Shown here piece after piece: positions 27,518-36,299 of a DNA stretch of 64,000 bases. The position numbers and the translations under genes are program-made. The notes beneath the pieces were generated by a model. That model saw only the letters and a list, made by a program, of their open reading frames with translations, made no database searches and was not told the DNA's origin. The stretch comes from Algoriphagus boritolerans DSM 17298 = JCM 18970 (GTDB lineage Bacteria > Bacteroidota > Bacteroidia > Cytophagales > Cyclobacteriaceae), in NCBI RefSeq assembly GCF_900108085.1, contig NZ_FNVR01000007.1:109334-173333 (forward strand), written 5' to 3'. Within the stretch, counting starts at the first letter, position 1. Each line of letters opens with the position of its first letter.

Positions 27518-27759
27518 TTGTTAATCAGTCGCGCGATCTACTTGATTATTCACTATTCAGAATTCGGCGTTTGATATTTTTTTGAACTATTTCCGATAAT
27601 GTGAATGGGTTTTGGGGATTACTTCGTCATTCAAACGATGTTTTTGATGTGTGTTTTCAAAGAATTTAGATAATTTTTTGACAGCGTAATAGAACGAAAT
27701 ACAATGATATCCAGGACTTCCGTCTGCCTGTAAATATCGGACCAGTCTCGAGTTGCGCC

Positions 27760-27794
27760 AATTCATCGGTCACCAGTCATCCGACATCGGACTT
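27760..27794. repeat. Heptamer array, inverted arm
   Basis: Read on the minus strand, five 7-base units in exact register with the same consensus as the forward arm (for example ATGTCGG and ATGACTG). The two arms are about 240 bp apart in head-to-head orientation. Confidence 0.7.
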
Positions 27795-27795
27795 T

Positions 27796-28404
27796 TTACC
27801 AGTCCGGAAGGCCTCTTTTTGGCCGTTGTGTCGGTTTCTTTTTGTTCTCCTGAATGTATCGAAGCTCGGCAGCATTGAGGGATTCCAGAATTTGAGCGGC
27901 TTGTTCGGGGGTGAGGTTCATGCTTTTCAGCTTTTCGCGCATTGCTTCCATACGCTTTTGCTGATCGGCTAGGTTGGCGTCCATTTGATCGTTTGCATTT
28001 TCCCCAGCTTCTTCACTTTGTTGCGAGGGGTCTTTGCCTTCCTGTCCTTCTTTAGCCTTGTCTTCTTCGGATTGTTCCCCGTCTTTTTGCTCGGATTGAT
28101 TATCTCCCTGTTCTCCTTCGCTGTCCTGACTTTGATTTTGATCGTTTTGTTGCTGTTGATCCTGCTGTTGTTCCTGCTGTTCTTCCTCTTGCTCTTTTTC
28201 CAACTTTTCTTTCAGCGCTTTCAGTTTACTGTCATTTGGGAATTGCCCCAAACCTTGATTGACTTCCTTCAGCGCATTTTCTTTGTCTGATTTCACATAG
28301 GAGCGAGCCGCACGGTTGAAGAAATCTCCGGCTGTTTGTGCTGTTATTTCATGGGTCAAAAACAGAAATAAAGCAAGGGTGAGTAGGGTTAGTTTATTTT
28401 TCAT
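27796..28404 (-). CDS. Exported TPR-like protein with Gln/Glu-rich linker (Bat operon)
   Basis: 202 residues with a signal peptide (LTLLTLALFLFLTHEITAQ). After a short TPR-like helix pair (DFFNRAARSYVKSDKENALKEVNQGL) comes a very long low-complexity Gln/Glu/Asp segment (about 68-140), then a conserved-looking end (EQAAQILESLNAAELRYIQ and RPKRGLPDW). The C-terminal pattern is like proteins of Bacteroidota Bat (aerotolerance) operons. Overlaps the preceding TPR gene by 11 bp. Function unknown; the acidic segment may be a flexible periplasmic linker. Confidence 0.65.
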   Translation of the reverse strand: MKNKLTLLTLALFLFLTHEITAQTAGDFFNRAARSYVKSDKENALKEVNQGLGQFPNDSKLKALKEKLEKEQEEEQQEQQQDQQQQNDQNQSQDSEGEQGDNQSEQKDGEQSEEDKAKEGQEGKDPSQQSEEAGENANDQMDANLADQQKRMEAMREKLKSMNLTPEQAAQILESLNAAELRYIQENKKKPTQRPKRGLPDW

Positions 28405-29038
28405 CGATCTCCACTACCTCCTGAAGTGTGGTTATAAAGTCCTGGTATGCAGCCACAGTTTCGTCCTGTGTCAAAGCTTCTTGCATGATAGTTAAAGCGT
28501 CTTTAAATCGGAATTGTTCCACCAATCGGTCAGCCTCAGCCTTCTTTCGCTTCGCAAATTCCGAAGGCTCAGGCTTGTTCTGCTCCTGATTTTTTCGCTC
28601 TTCATCTCGCTGGAGCCAACGGGCAAGCATTTCGTAGTTGTGACGGGCTTGTTCATTGGTCGGGTCTTTGATCAGTGCAGACTGGAATTTGCTGAGTGCC
28701 GCTTCGTATTCTTTTTTGTTACCTAAAATGACTCCCCCTTGATTAAACGCGAAGGAAACCAGGGTCTTGTTTGGGCTTTGGGTGACCTGATCATACCAAG
28801 TCTGGGCTTCTTCCAGCTTTTCGGAGTACTGATGGCTCAAACCCAAATCAAAACTTAATTCGGGTGATTTGTATTCGAAATCATTGACTAACACCAGATG
28901 ATTGGCTACCGATTCTTCATATTTTGCTTCGGCGTAGCTTCTTTCTGCGGTCTCGATGGCTGTATTCAGCCTGGAAACTCTGGTCCAAGAACTTGGGATG
29001 ATCAAAAACACGGTCAAAATCCAGTTGCTCCAGCTCAT
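28394..29038 (-). CDS. TPR protein of the Bat operon (BatC-like)
   Basis: 214 residues: N-terminal hydrophobic segment (NWILTVFLIIPSSW) acting as signal or anchor, then three to four TPR units (about 30-150), including EESVANHLVLVNDF and YEAALSKFQSALIKDPTNEQARHNYEM, and a charged C-terminal region with another helical pair. BatC-type TPR proteins are thought to bind VWA partners in the periplasm. Its ATG overlaps the stop of the VWA gene (TAATG). Confidence 0.75.
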   Translation of the reverse strand: MSWSNWILTVFLIIPSSWTRVSRLNTAIETAERSYAEAKYEESVANHLVLVNDFEYKSPELSFDLGLSHQYSEKLEEAQTWYDQVTQSPNKTLVSFAFNQGGVILGNKKEYEAALSKFQSALIKDPTNEQARHNYEMLARWLQRDEERKNQEQNKPEPSEFAKRKKAEADRLVEQFRFKDALTIMQEALTQDETVAAYQDFITTLQEVVEIDEK

Positions 29039-30003
29039 TAGAGTTTGATTGTTTTGATGGGTAAAATCATATCCAACAAGGCTAGACTCAATGCCGCCAA
29101 CAAAAAGTAAAAATACTTATTTGAGCTGGCTTCTACCATTCTGGTATTTGCCACTCCGCCTTCCATACTTTCAAGGGTCGCTATCAAGTCACCGATTTGC
29201 TGAGACTCATCTGAGATTTCGAAGTATTCACCGGAAGTTTCAGAGGAGGCCAGGCGAAGTGATTGTGATTCCAATTTTGTAATAGCAGGCATACCTGTGG
29301 CTGGGTCAATGACCACGCCGTTTCCTCTGGGAATTTGACTGCCTTGCTTAGTGCCGATTCCGAGGGAAAAGACTTTGATATTATTGTCTGCCAAATCGGA
29401 TACAATACTTTCGAGATCGTCTCCAAAATTTTCGCCATCAGAGATTAAAATGATCGACTTGGCTTTGATTTCCTGGCTTTCATCTTTGAGAAAACGATCC
29501 AAAGCCATTCGAAGGGGTGCAGTCAAATCTGTCCCTGCATTAGGTACCAGTCCGGTATTCAATCCGTCGATGTAAAGCTGGATAACAGCCTGATCAAATG
29601 TCAATGGACACTGCATAAATGCCTCCGAACTGAAAATAATCAAACCGATGCGATCTGAGGGAAAGCTTTTGATTAGGTTTTTCAATTCAAATTTGATCCT
29701 TGACAGGCGGCTTGGGCCAATGTCCGTGGCATTCATTGACTGGGAAAGATCTACTGCAATGAAAATGTCTTTGCCTTCTTCTTTGACTTCTTTGAATGAA
29801 TTTCCGATGGATGGACCGGCAAAAGCAATTAAGAACAAAATAAAATAGGCTGACCTGATAATCAATTTGGTGAAAAGACGTTGCTTCTCCACTTTCAACC
29901 GACGGTTGATGGACCAAAATTTGATTAAATACAGAAAGTAAAACAAAACAAAGACTCCTGCCAACACTAGGGTGAGTCTGATGTCAGGATATGCCCAAAT
30001 CAT
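29038..30003 (-). CDS. VWA-domain membrane protein (BatA/BatB type)
   Basis: 321 residues. Two N-terminal membrane helices (about 10-28 and 50-66), a von Willebrand factor A domain with a complete MIDAS: DLSQS at residues 85-89, the threonine in GTDLTAPL, and the SDGENFGDD aspartate. A C-terminal helix (FYFLLAALSLALLDMI) anchors it. In Bacteroides the Bat proteins are linked to aerotolerance; mechanism unclear. First gene of the VWA-TPR-TPR operon. The MoxR ATPase and DUF58 protein that usually accompany such genes are not here but lie about 27 kb away. Confidence 0.88.
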   Translation of the reverse strand: MIWAYPDIRLTLVLAGVFVLFYFLYLIKFWSINRRLKVEKQRLFTKLIIRSAYFILFLIAFAGPSIGNSFKEVKEEGKDIFIAVDLSQSMNATDIGPSRLSRIKFELKNLIKSFPSDRIGLIIFSSEAFMQCPLTFDQAVIQLYIDGLNTGLVPNAGTDLTAPLRMALDRFLKDESQEIKAKSIILISDGENFGDDLESIVSDLADNNIKVFSLGIGTKQGSQIPRGNGVVIDPATGMPAITKLESQSLRLASSETSGEYFEISDESQQIGDLIATLESMEGGVANTRMVEASSNKYFYFLLAALSLALLDMILPIKTIKL

Positions 30004-30145
30004 GGCCTGAAATTAGGAAATTAAACCTAAATTGAAAGTCAGGATTTTTTCTAAGACTTACAGTTGATGAAACTTTTGGCAGAATTAACAAACATTAATT
30101 TTACGAGGCCGTTCGCCTAGCATATTCCGATCCAATTTCTGCTGC

Positions 30146-32536
30146 ATGTCCCTTTTCAGAGTTTTGACATTGTTTTTTCTTTCGATCGTTGGCCTTCAGG
30201 CTTATCCTCAGGATCAGAAGTTTATTACCGGTGAGGTAATGGATGTCAGTAATTCGGAGCCATTGATCGGGGCAAATGTGTATTGGGAGGGAAAAAGTAC
30301 CTCAGGGGTAGTGACAAATTTGGAGGGGAAATTTGAATTGGAATTGATTCCACTTCCTGCCAGGCTGGTCATCTCATACGTTGGTTTTGAGCGATCTGTA
30401 CGAGTGATTAATCAAAAAGACGCTGAAAAACCCATCAGGTTTTACCTGAAGCAGGAAGAAATGTCGCTCGATGAAATTATCATTCAGGAGCGAAAACCGG
30501 ATGAGCAATTGAAAAACATGGAAATGGGTAAGGCTTCCATTCCAATTGAAACCATTAAGAATATTCCGGCACTTTTTGGTGAAGTGGATTTATTTCGAAG
30601 TCTGCAACTCCTTCCGGGTGTCCAAACCGCGGGAGAAGGGACGACAGGGCTATTTGTGAGAGGAGGATCCGCTGATCAAAATCTAGTTCAGTTGGATGGG
30701 GCTCCCGTCTATAATCCCTCTCATTTTTTCGGCATATTTTCAGTTTTTAATCCGGACGGATTGAAAAGTGTGGATTTGTATAAAGGCAACATGCCAGCCT
30801 CATTTGGTGGACGGGCAGCGTCCTTGATCGATGTTTCACTGCGCGAAGGAAATAACCAACAGGTTCGTGGCGAAGGGGGCATAGGAAGTATTTCTTCAAG
30901 GCTGACAGTGGACGGACCGCTTTTTGGAAAAAACTCCACATTCATCCTCAGTGGAAGAAGGACTTATGCGGATATTTTTCTCAGGCTTTCTTCAGATGAT
31001 GCCATCCGCAACAATAGCCTGAATTTCCATGATTTGAGTGGGAAGTTTGCTTTTGTTTTGGGAGAAAAAGACAAAGTATCCATTTCCAGTTATCAAGGCA
31101 GTGATTTTCTGGGTTTGGATGTAGCTTTTGGTTTGGGCTGGACAAATTGGGTGACAGCGGTTAACTGGAGTAGGGTAAAGTCGGACAAGTTCTTTTTTGA
31201 CCTCCAAAGCTATCATTCCAGATACAAGTACAGTGTGGAGTTTGATGATCCGGAGAATGGGTTTGAATGGAGCAATAAACTTTCCGAATCTGGAATTAAG
31301 GCGATTTGGACTGCAATTCCCACTGATAAATTCCAAGTCAATTGGGGAGTGCATTCCCAATTTTACAATTTTGCACCCGTGGATTTGGATCCTGCATCGG
31401 GTAGTGCGATTCGGCCCATTGTCACCAATCCTAAAAATGGACTTTTAAATAATTTATTCGTAAGCGGTAATTATGAGATTTCCCCCAAGTTAAGCGCAGA
31501 AGCAGGATTAAGATGGGGACTTTTTAATCAGGTGGGAAGAGGAGTAGATTATCTCTATGAAGGTGAGGTGCCCGGACCGCAGGTAGAGCTTACCGATTCA
31601 TTAAAATTTGGCACTTTTGAAAACATGCATTTTTACCAAGGACTGGAGCCGAGAATTGCTTTTCGCTATCGGATCAGTGACTTTTTCACTGTCAAGACAG
31701 CTTACAACCGAAATTTCCAATACATCCAAATCGCATCCAACAGCTCTGCAGGACTTCCAATAGACCGATGGATTTTGTCCGGACGGTATGTTGAACCTGT
31801 GAAAAGCGATCAGATTTCCTTGGGGCTCTTTCACAACTTTGATCAGGATCGCTGGGAGTTGTCCGTCGAAGGGTATTACAAAGATCTCGATAATGTAATC
31901 GACTTGCGCAATGGCGCACAGGTACTTTTCACCGATCAGGTGGAGACGGAATTACTTGCGGGTAAAGGCTGGGCGTACGGAACTGAATTTCTTCTACGTA
32001 AGAATATCGGAAAAACTACGGGTTGGCTTTCCTATACTTGGTCCCGTGCATGGCGAAAAATCGCAGGGGTCAGTAAAAATCAAGCGTATAATCCACGGTT
32101 TGACAGACCCAATGATGTAACCTTGGTGCTGAATCATGAGTTCTCACCGAGCTGGTCCGCAGGATTGACTTTCGTCTATACCACCGGACAGGCTGTTTCT
32201 TATCCTGTCGGATCCTATCGGGTAGATAATCAATCTGTGCCCCTATATTCCGAATTCAGAAATTTGGACAGATTTCCGGATTATCACCGAATGGATGCCT
32301 CTGTGACCTGGAAAAATTCTGATAAAGGCAGAAAATGGCGTGGCAGTTGGAATTTCAGTATTTATAATCTATACGGAAGGAAAAATCCGTTTGCATATGA
32401 GTTTCGGCAGATTTACAATGAGGATATTACATTCGATGGAGGATCTGATGGAGAAATCATCTCTTCGCGTCCTGGTGTAGTGATGACCTATCTATTCACA
32501 TTTCTTCCCTCGATCACCTACAACTTTCAATTCTGA
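30146..32536 (+). CDS. TonB-dependent receptor with carboxypeptidase-regulatory-like N-terminus
   Basis: 796 residues with a signal peptide (VLTLFFLSIVGLQAYPQ). A CarboxypepD_reg-like beta-sandwich (about 25-110, GEVMDVSNSEPLIGANVYW) precedes the plug with LFRSLQLLPGVQTAGEGTTGLFVRGGSADQNLVQLDGAPVYN (shown by its ends only in effect), then the 22-strand barrel ending in TFLPSITYNFQF. It lacks the long SusC signature and pairs with a DUF4249 lipoprotein, a recurrent Bacteroidota arrangement of unknown substrate. Stop and next start overlap (TGATG). Confidence 0.92.
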   Translation: MSLFRVLTLFFLSIVGLQAYPQDQKFITGEVMDVSNSEPLIGANVYWEGKSTSGVVTNLEGKFELELIPLPARLVISYVGFERSVRVINQKDAEKPIRFYLKQEEMSLDEIIIQERKPDEQLKNMEMGKASIPIETIKNIPALFGEVDLFRSLQLLPGVQTAGEGTTGLFVRGGSADQNLVQLDGAPVYNPSHFFGIFSVFNPDGLKSVDLYKGNMPASFGGRAASLIDVSLREGNNQQVRGEGGIGSISSRLTVDGPLFGKNSTFILSGRRTYADIFLRLSSDDAIRNNSLNFHDLSGKFAFVLGEKDKVSISSYQGSDFLGLDVAFGLGWTNWVTAVNWSRVKSDKFFFDLQSYHSRYKYSVEFDDPENGFEWSNKLSESGIKAIWTAIPTDKFQVNWGVHSQFYNFAPVDLDPASGSAIRPIVTNPKNGLLNNLFVSGNYEISPKLSAEAGLRWGLFNQVGRGVDYLYEGEVPGPQVELTDSLKFGTFENMHFYQGLEPRIAFRYRISDFFTVKTAYNRNFQYIQIASNSSAGLPIDRWILSGRYVEPVKSDQISLGLFHNFDQDRWELSVEGYYKDLDNVIDLRNGAQVLFTDQVETELLAGKGWAYGTEFLLRKNIGKTTGWLSYTWSRAWRKIAGVSKNQAYNPRFDRPNDVTLVLNHEFSPSWSAGLTFVYTTGQAVSYPVGSYRVDNQSVPLYSEFRNLDRFPDYHRMDASVTWKNSDKGRKWRGSWNFSIYNLYGRKNPFAYEFRQIYNEDITFDGGSDGEIISSRPGVVMTYLFTFLPSITYNFQF

Positions 32537-33372
32537 TGAACAGGCTCTTTTTGGTTTTACTTATTTTTTGTTTCTCCTCGTGTCAAGAGGAAGTAACTTT
32601 ACCATTGGGCACCAAATCAGAATTGGTTCCAACCATAGAGGCTTATTGGACAGATCAGGGGAGTTTTAATGAAGTGAAATTTACCCTTTCCAAGGACTAT
32701 TATGATTCTTCCGAAGTGGTAGAAATTGCTGATGCAGAGGTTTTTATTACAATTCCTGGCACTGAAAAAGTTGTTCCTTTTGGCTATTTTGGGGGAACAA
32801 AGTCTTATAAACCCATTAATCCACTGGAAAAAGCCGAAGTGGGCGAAACCTACCAGCTCAATGTTCGATGGGGAGAAAACACCTATATTTCTGAAGGTGT
32901 CATGCTCGAACCGCCAACGGTAGATAGTATCACTTGGAGTTTTGAAGAGGAGCGGTCTTTTAGGGAACAAGGGTATTACGTGAAAGTTTATGGCAAGATT
33001 CCCTTTGAAAATGACAATAATTACCGAATACGAGTCATTGAAAACGATACGCTTAAGAATCAGCGCGAAGATTATTTGCTTTTTGATGATACGTTTGGAT
33101 TGGCGTTTTTTGAGGAAGGGCTGGAGCTGGGATATTCCTTTCAGGAAAATGACCGCGTTCGACTGGAGCTTTTCAGACTCAATCAGGATGCCTTTGATTA
33201 CCTCAATCAGTTGGTCAATTTGCTCTTTAGCGATGGAGGCCTGTTCAGTCCACCTCCACAGAATCCGGACACTAATATCCGTGTCGTCTCCGGTAATCCA
33301 GAGGTGCTGGGCTATTTTATTGTTTCTCCCGTCTTGTCCCGATCTTTGGTCATTCAGGCCAAATACGACTGA
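32536..33372 (+). CDS. DUF4249 family lipoprotein
   Basis: 278 residues with a lipoprotein signal (FLVLLIFCFSSC, lipidated Cys16). The body is a beta-rich fold with the family landmarks LVPTIEAYWTDQG near the start, ADAEVFITIPG, the NVRWGENTY strand and a C-terminal GNPEVLGYF. DUF4249 proteins nearly always follow a TonB-dependent receptor and probably cap it on the outside, by analogy with SusD. Translation is coupled to the receptor by a one-base overlap. Confidence 0.85.
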   Translation: MNRLFLVLLIFCFSSCQEEVTLPLGTKSELVPTIEAYWTDQGSFNEVKFTLSKDYYDSSEVVEIADAEVFITIPGTEKVVPFGYFGGTKSYKPINPLEKAEVGETYQLNVRWGENTYISEGVMLEPPTVDSITWSFEEERSFREQGYYVKVYGKIPFENDNNYRIRVIENDTLKNQREDYLLFDDTFGLAFFEEGLELGYSFQENDRVRLELFRLNQDAFDYLNQLVNLLFSDGGLFSPPPQNPDTNIRVVSGNPEVLGYFIVSPVLSRSLVIQAKYD

Positions 33373-33425
33373 TTCCGATTTTTTTGAAAAAAAAATAAAA
33401 AAAAGTTGTCTTGTAAATTTTAATC

Positions 33426-33442
33426 ATCGTAATATTGCAATA
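33426..33442. promoter_or_regulatory. ArsR operator, copy 1 (upstream of arsR)
   Basis: ATCGTAATATTGCAATA, containing the perfect palindrome TATTGCAATA. It ends 5 bp before the arsR start and overlaps a -7-like TAATATTG, with TTG at 33406-33408 as a possible -33 (spacing 21). An identical 17-mer lies downstream of arsR. Binding by ArsR is inferred. Confidence 0.75.
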
Positions 33443-33447
33443 TAATT

Positions 33448-33786
33448 ATGGGGATCACGAAAACAGAATTATTTACGACCCAGCAAAATGAGCTGGCTCT
33501 CATCGCAAAGGCTTTTGCACATCCGGCAAGGATAGCCATACTTCAATATTTGGTAAAAAGTAAAAGTTGCATCAACGGCACGTTGGTCCAGGAACTCGGG
33601 CTTGCCCAGGCTACCATATCCCAGCATCTGAGAGAGCTGAAAGAAATCGGACTGATCCAAGGATCCATAGAAGGTGTCTCGGTCAGTTATTGCATCAATC
33701 CGGAAAAGTGGGAGCAAGTACAAGGATTGTTCAACGGACTCTTTGACGAGTTGAATAATTCCTGTGATTCAGACTCCTGCTGTTAA
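33448..33786 (+). CDS. arsR: ArsR-family arsenic-responsive repressor with Cys-rich tail
   Basis: 112 residues. Winged-helix HTH with HPARIAILQYLV and the recognition segment LAQATISQHLRELKEIGLI. Cysteines at 41, 82, 106, 111 and 112; the last three form a C-terminal tail (CDSDSCC) that could bind As(III), since the usual ELCVCDL site in helix 3 is absent. Expected to repress the operon until arsenite binds. Identical 17-bp operators lie before and after the gene, suggesting autoregulation and a second regulated promoter for the downstream genes. Confidence 0.92.
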   Translation: MGITKTELFTTQQNELALIAKAFAHPARIAILQYLVKSKSCINGTLVQELGLAQATISQHLRELKEIGLIQGSIEGVSVSYCINPEKWEQVQGLFNGLFDELNNSCDSDSCC

Positions 33787-33804
33787 AAAAATTTGAAATG
33801 ATAT

Positions 33805-33821
33805 ATCGTAATATTGCAATA
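33805..33821. promoter_or_regulatory. ArsR operator, copy 2 (between arsR and the resistance genes)
   Basis: Exact second copy of ATCGTAATATTGCAATA, 19 bp after the arsR stop and 122 bp before the next gene. With TTTG at 33792-33795 nearby, it suggests a second repressed promoter for the three resistance genes. Confidence 0.75.
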
Positions 33822-33942
33822 AATAAATCCTTTTGAAATCTAGCCTCCCTGAGGCCGGCTGAAACGACAAAATCAAAATCCAAAGGGATGATAAATTACT
33901 TATGAAATTTAACCTAATCATTTAAAAATTAATTATAATCCT

Positions 33943-34416
33943 ATGAAACTTTCAGAAATCAAATCACAACTTCCCCAATTGAGCCAATTGACCTTCTTTT
34001 TACCAGATGGAACATCAGTTCCGGCTCATTTTCACATCACTGAAGTAGGGCAGGTTACCAAGCGATTCATCGACTGTGGTGGCACACTTAGAGACGAGAA
34101 ATCAATCAATTTCCAATTGTGGGAAGACGGAGATTACGATCACAGATTGGGAGCCAAAAAATTGTTGGATATCATTCAGCTTTCTGAAAAAGTTCTTGGA
34201 CTCGAGGACTTGGAAGTGGAGGTAGAATACCAGGGAGATACTATTGGTAAATACGGATTGGATTTCAATGGAGAAGCTTTTGTCCTGACCAAGACCATGA
34301 CAGATTGCCTTGCAAAAGATAAATGTGGAATTCCCGCTCAAAAGCCAAAACTTAAATTGTCCGAAATCCAGACTTCAGCTGCCGGATGCTGTGCACCTAA
34401 TTCCAAATGCTGCTAA
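33943..34416 (+). CDS. Conserved arsenic-operon protein with Cys-rich tail (DUF6428-like)
   Basis: 157 residues, no signal peptide, so cytosolic. The first 110 residues form a compact alpha/beta domain (VPAHFHITEVGQVTKRFIDCGG, given here by its first part) of unknown function that I believe corresponds to DUF6428. The tail holds Cys122, Cys128 and two CC pairs (149-150, 156-157: GCCAPNSKCC), resembling the tails of arsenite chaperones. It sits between arsR and the reductase, behind the second operator. An As(III)-binding or delivery role is inferred, not shown. Confidence 0.7.
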   Translation: MKLSEIKSQLPQLSQLTFFLPDGTSVPAHFHITEVGQVTKRFIDCGGTLRDEKSINFQLWEDGDYDHRLGAKKLLDIIQLSEKVLGLEDLEVEVEYQGDTIGKYGLDFNGEAFVLTKTMTDCLAKDKCGIPAQKPKLKLSEIQTSAAGCCAPNSKCC

Positions 34417-34429
34417 TCTTTACTGACCT

Positions 34430-35053
34430 ATGAAGCATTCTTTTTTTCCGGCTCTTCAGAAGACAATTTCCGCTTTGCCTATCACACAGATTCCCGCAGA
34501 ACGATTACCTGCAATCGAGCTTATGGCAGATTACATTTTGGGGAAAATCAAGTCAAATGAGGAAGTTCGGCTGAATTTCATTTGTACTCACAACAGCCGG
34601 AGAAGCCAATTTTCGCAGATTTGGGGGCAAACAGCTGCTGATTATCACGGGATAAAAGCCCGTTGCTATTCCGGTGGAGTAGAAGTTACGGAATTCAACG
34701 AACGTGCCGTGGCGGCGATCAAGCGGGATGGCTTTAAAGTAGTGCAAAAAGGGGAAGTAAACCCCGTTTTCTTTGTGTTTCATGGAGAGGAGTCAGAACC
34801 AATCGTCACCTTTTCAAAAGTTTACGATGACCCGATCAATCCTACGAGGGGTTTTTCGGCGGTAATGACCTGTGACCATGCGGATGAGAATTGTCCTTTT
34901 ATACCAGGAACAGAAAAGCGTATTCTCTTGCAATTTGAAGATCCAAAAGTATTCGACGGCACAGAGCTGGAAGAGAAAATGTACACTGAACGATCCCATC
35001 AGATTGGTGCGGAGTTGTTTTTGATTTTCCAAAAAGTAAAAGAGCGTCTATGA
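34430..35053 (+). CDS. Arsenate reductase / low-molecular-weight protein tyrosine phosphatase-like protein
   Basis: 207 residues, longer than the usual 130-150 of ArsC/LMW-PTP proteins because of an N-terminal helical extension of about 45 residues. The phosphate-binding loop CX5R is at 52-58 (CTHNSRR), with the acidic VYDDPINP segment near 125. The expected reaction is arsenate to arsenite, using thiols. The last bases overlap the ACR3 start by 4 bp, so reduction and efflux genes are translationally coupled. Confidence 0.85.
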   Translation: MKHSFFPALQKTISALPITQIPAERLPAIELMADYILGKIKSNEEVRLNFICTHNSRRSQFSQIWGQTAADYHGIKARCYSGGVEVTEFNERAVAAIKRDGFKVVQKGEVNPVFFVFHGEESEPIVTFSKVYDDPINPTRGFSAVMTCDHADENCPFIPGTEKRILLQFEDPKVFDGTELEEKMYTERSHQIGAELFLIFQKVKERL

Positions 35054-36087
35054 CAGTATCAAAAAAGAAACTGAGTTTTCTCGATCAATATTTGACCCTT
35101 TGGATTTTTCTCGCCATGGCAATCGGAGTGGGTCTGGGATATTTTCTGCCTGAATCAAGTGAGGTGATTGATTCGTTGAGTTCGGGTACAACCAATATCC
35201 CGATTGCGATTGGATTGATCCTGATGATGTATCCTCCTCTGGCAAAAGTTGACTATCGTCTATTACCGAAGGTTTTCAAAAATGTCAAAATTTTGAGTAT
35301 TTCTCTGATTTTGAACTGGGTGGTAGGTCCGATTCTCATGTTTGTGCTGGCGATTACTTTCCTGAGAGATTATCCGGAGTACATGGTTGGGCTGATCCTT
35401 ATCGGATTGGCCAGATGCATAGCCATGGTGTTGGTATGGAATGATCTGGCAGAGGGAAGTTCTGAATATGGGGCGGGATTAGTCGCCTTGAACAGTATCT
35501 TTCAAGTGTTTGGCTATAGCTTCTATGCCTGGCTTTTCATCACTATCCTTCCTCCATATTTTGGATTTGAAGGCGCGATAGTGGATATTTCTATTGGCAC
35601 GATTGCAGAAAGTGTGGCGATTTATCTAGGAATTCCATTTTTGGCGGGATTGCTCAGCCGATTGATTTTACCCAAGCTAAAAGGAGAGGCATGGTATACG
35701 AACGTATTCCTACCGAAGATAGGACCCATCACGTTGATTGCTTTGCTTTTCACTATTCTGGTGATGTTTTCTCTGAAAGGAGAATTGATCGTGACAATTC
35801 CGATGGATGTGGTCAGAATTGCGATTCCTTTGTTGGTATATTTTGTGATCATGTTTGTTCTGGGATTTTTCTTCAGCAAGGCCATGGGTGCACCGTATGA
35901 TCAAAATGCCGCCGTGTCATTTACTGCTGCGGGAAACAATTTCGAGTTGGCCATCGCGGTCGCAATAGCGGTTTTCGGGCTGAATTCAGGACAGGCTTTC
36001 GCCGGAGTTATAGGGCCTTTGGTAGAAGTGCCTGCTTTGATAATTCTGGTTCGTGTCGCCTTCCGCTGGAGGGAGAAATTCTATTGA
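35050..36087 (+). CDS. acr3: Arsenite efflux transporter ACR3
   Basis: 345 residues with ten predicted transmembrane helices. ACR3 signature parts: [17 protein letters not shown], a [18 protein letters not shown] helix with the essential cysteine, and the [31 protein letters not shown] region in the C-terminal half (only ends meant). It exports As(III), and probably Sb(III), driven by the proton-motive force. Last gene of the arsenic operon, followed by a strong terminator. Confidence 0.95.
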   Translation: MTVSKKKLSFLDQYLTLWIFLAMAIGVGLGYFLPESSEVIDSLSSGTTNIPIAIGLILMMYPPLAKVDYRLLPKVFKNVKILSISLILNWVVGPILMFVLAITFLRDYPEYMVGLILIGLARCIAMVLVWNDLAEGSSEYGAGLVALNSIFQVFGYSFYAWLFITILPPYFGFEGAIVDISIGTIAESVAIYLGIPFLAGLLSRLILPKLKGEAWYTNVFLPKIGPITLIALLFTILVMFSLKGELIVTIPMDVVRIAIPLLVYFVIMFVLGFFFSKAMGAPYDQNAAVSFTAAGNNFELAIAVAIAVFGLNSGQAFAGVIGPLVEVPALIILVRVAFRWREKFY

Positions 36088-36112
36088 TAAGTTCGAAATT
36101 TTCAATTCTATT

Positions 36113-36156
36113 CCAATAAACTGAATTTTGATTCTCAGTTTATTGGGATTTTTTTT
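36113..36156 (+). terminator. Terminator of the arsenic operon
   Basis: A perfect 12-bp inverted repeat CCAATAAACTGA (36113-36124) / TCAGTTTATTGG (36135-36146), followed by GA and a run of nine T residues. Confidence 0.9.
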
Positions 36157-36244
36157 TGATCTTAAATGATTTTAAATCAAAAGGTTAAATGAATATTGTT
36201 TTGAAAGATTTAATCTTTCTAAAAGAATATTTTAATTTTTTTTC

Positions 36245-36275
36245 GTATTTCTACGACAAAGGCGTAGGAAAATAC
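36245..36275. promoter_or_regulatory. Probable BlaI-type operator
   Basis: Inverted repeat GTATTT-CTACG / CGTAG-g-AAAATAC around a seven-base centre, ending 25 bp before the BlaI-like gene. Core dyad CTACG-N7-CGTAG (36251-36267). BlaI/MecI repressors bind short dyads overlapping their own promoters, so autoregulation is likely. Confidence 0.6.
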
Positions 36276-36299
36276 AATTTGCTTTTTTAACTTTCAATT

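Larger units (their letters stand above)
27468..27795. other. 328-bp intergenic region with split heptamer arrays
   Basis: Between the thiolase and the Bat-type operon. It holds a forward heptamer array (27487-27517), its inverted partner (27760-27794), and in between a short period-7 stretch near 27543-27565 (ATTATTC, ACTATTC). No open frame or RNA gene is evident. Confidence 0.5.

Noticed and set aside
27985..28290. Plus-strand frame coding for a very hydrophobic Leu/Phe-rich peptide
   Set aside because: Antisense to the Gln/Glu-rich low-complexity region of the secreted Bat-operon protein; not a membrane protein.
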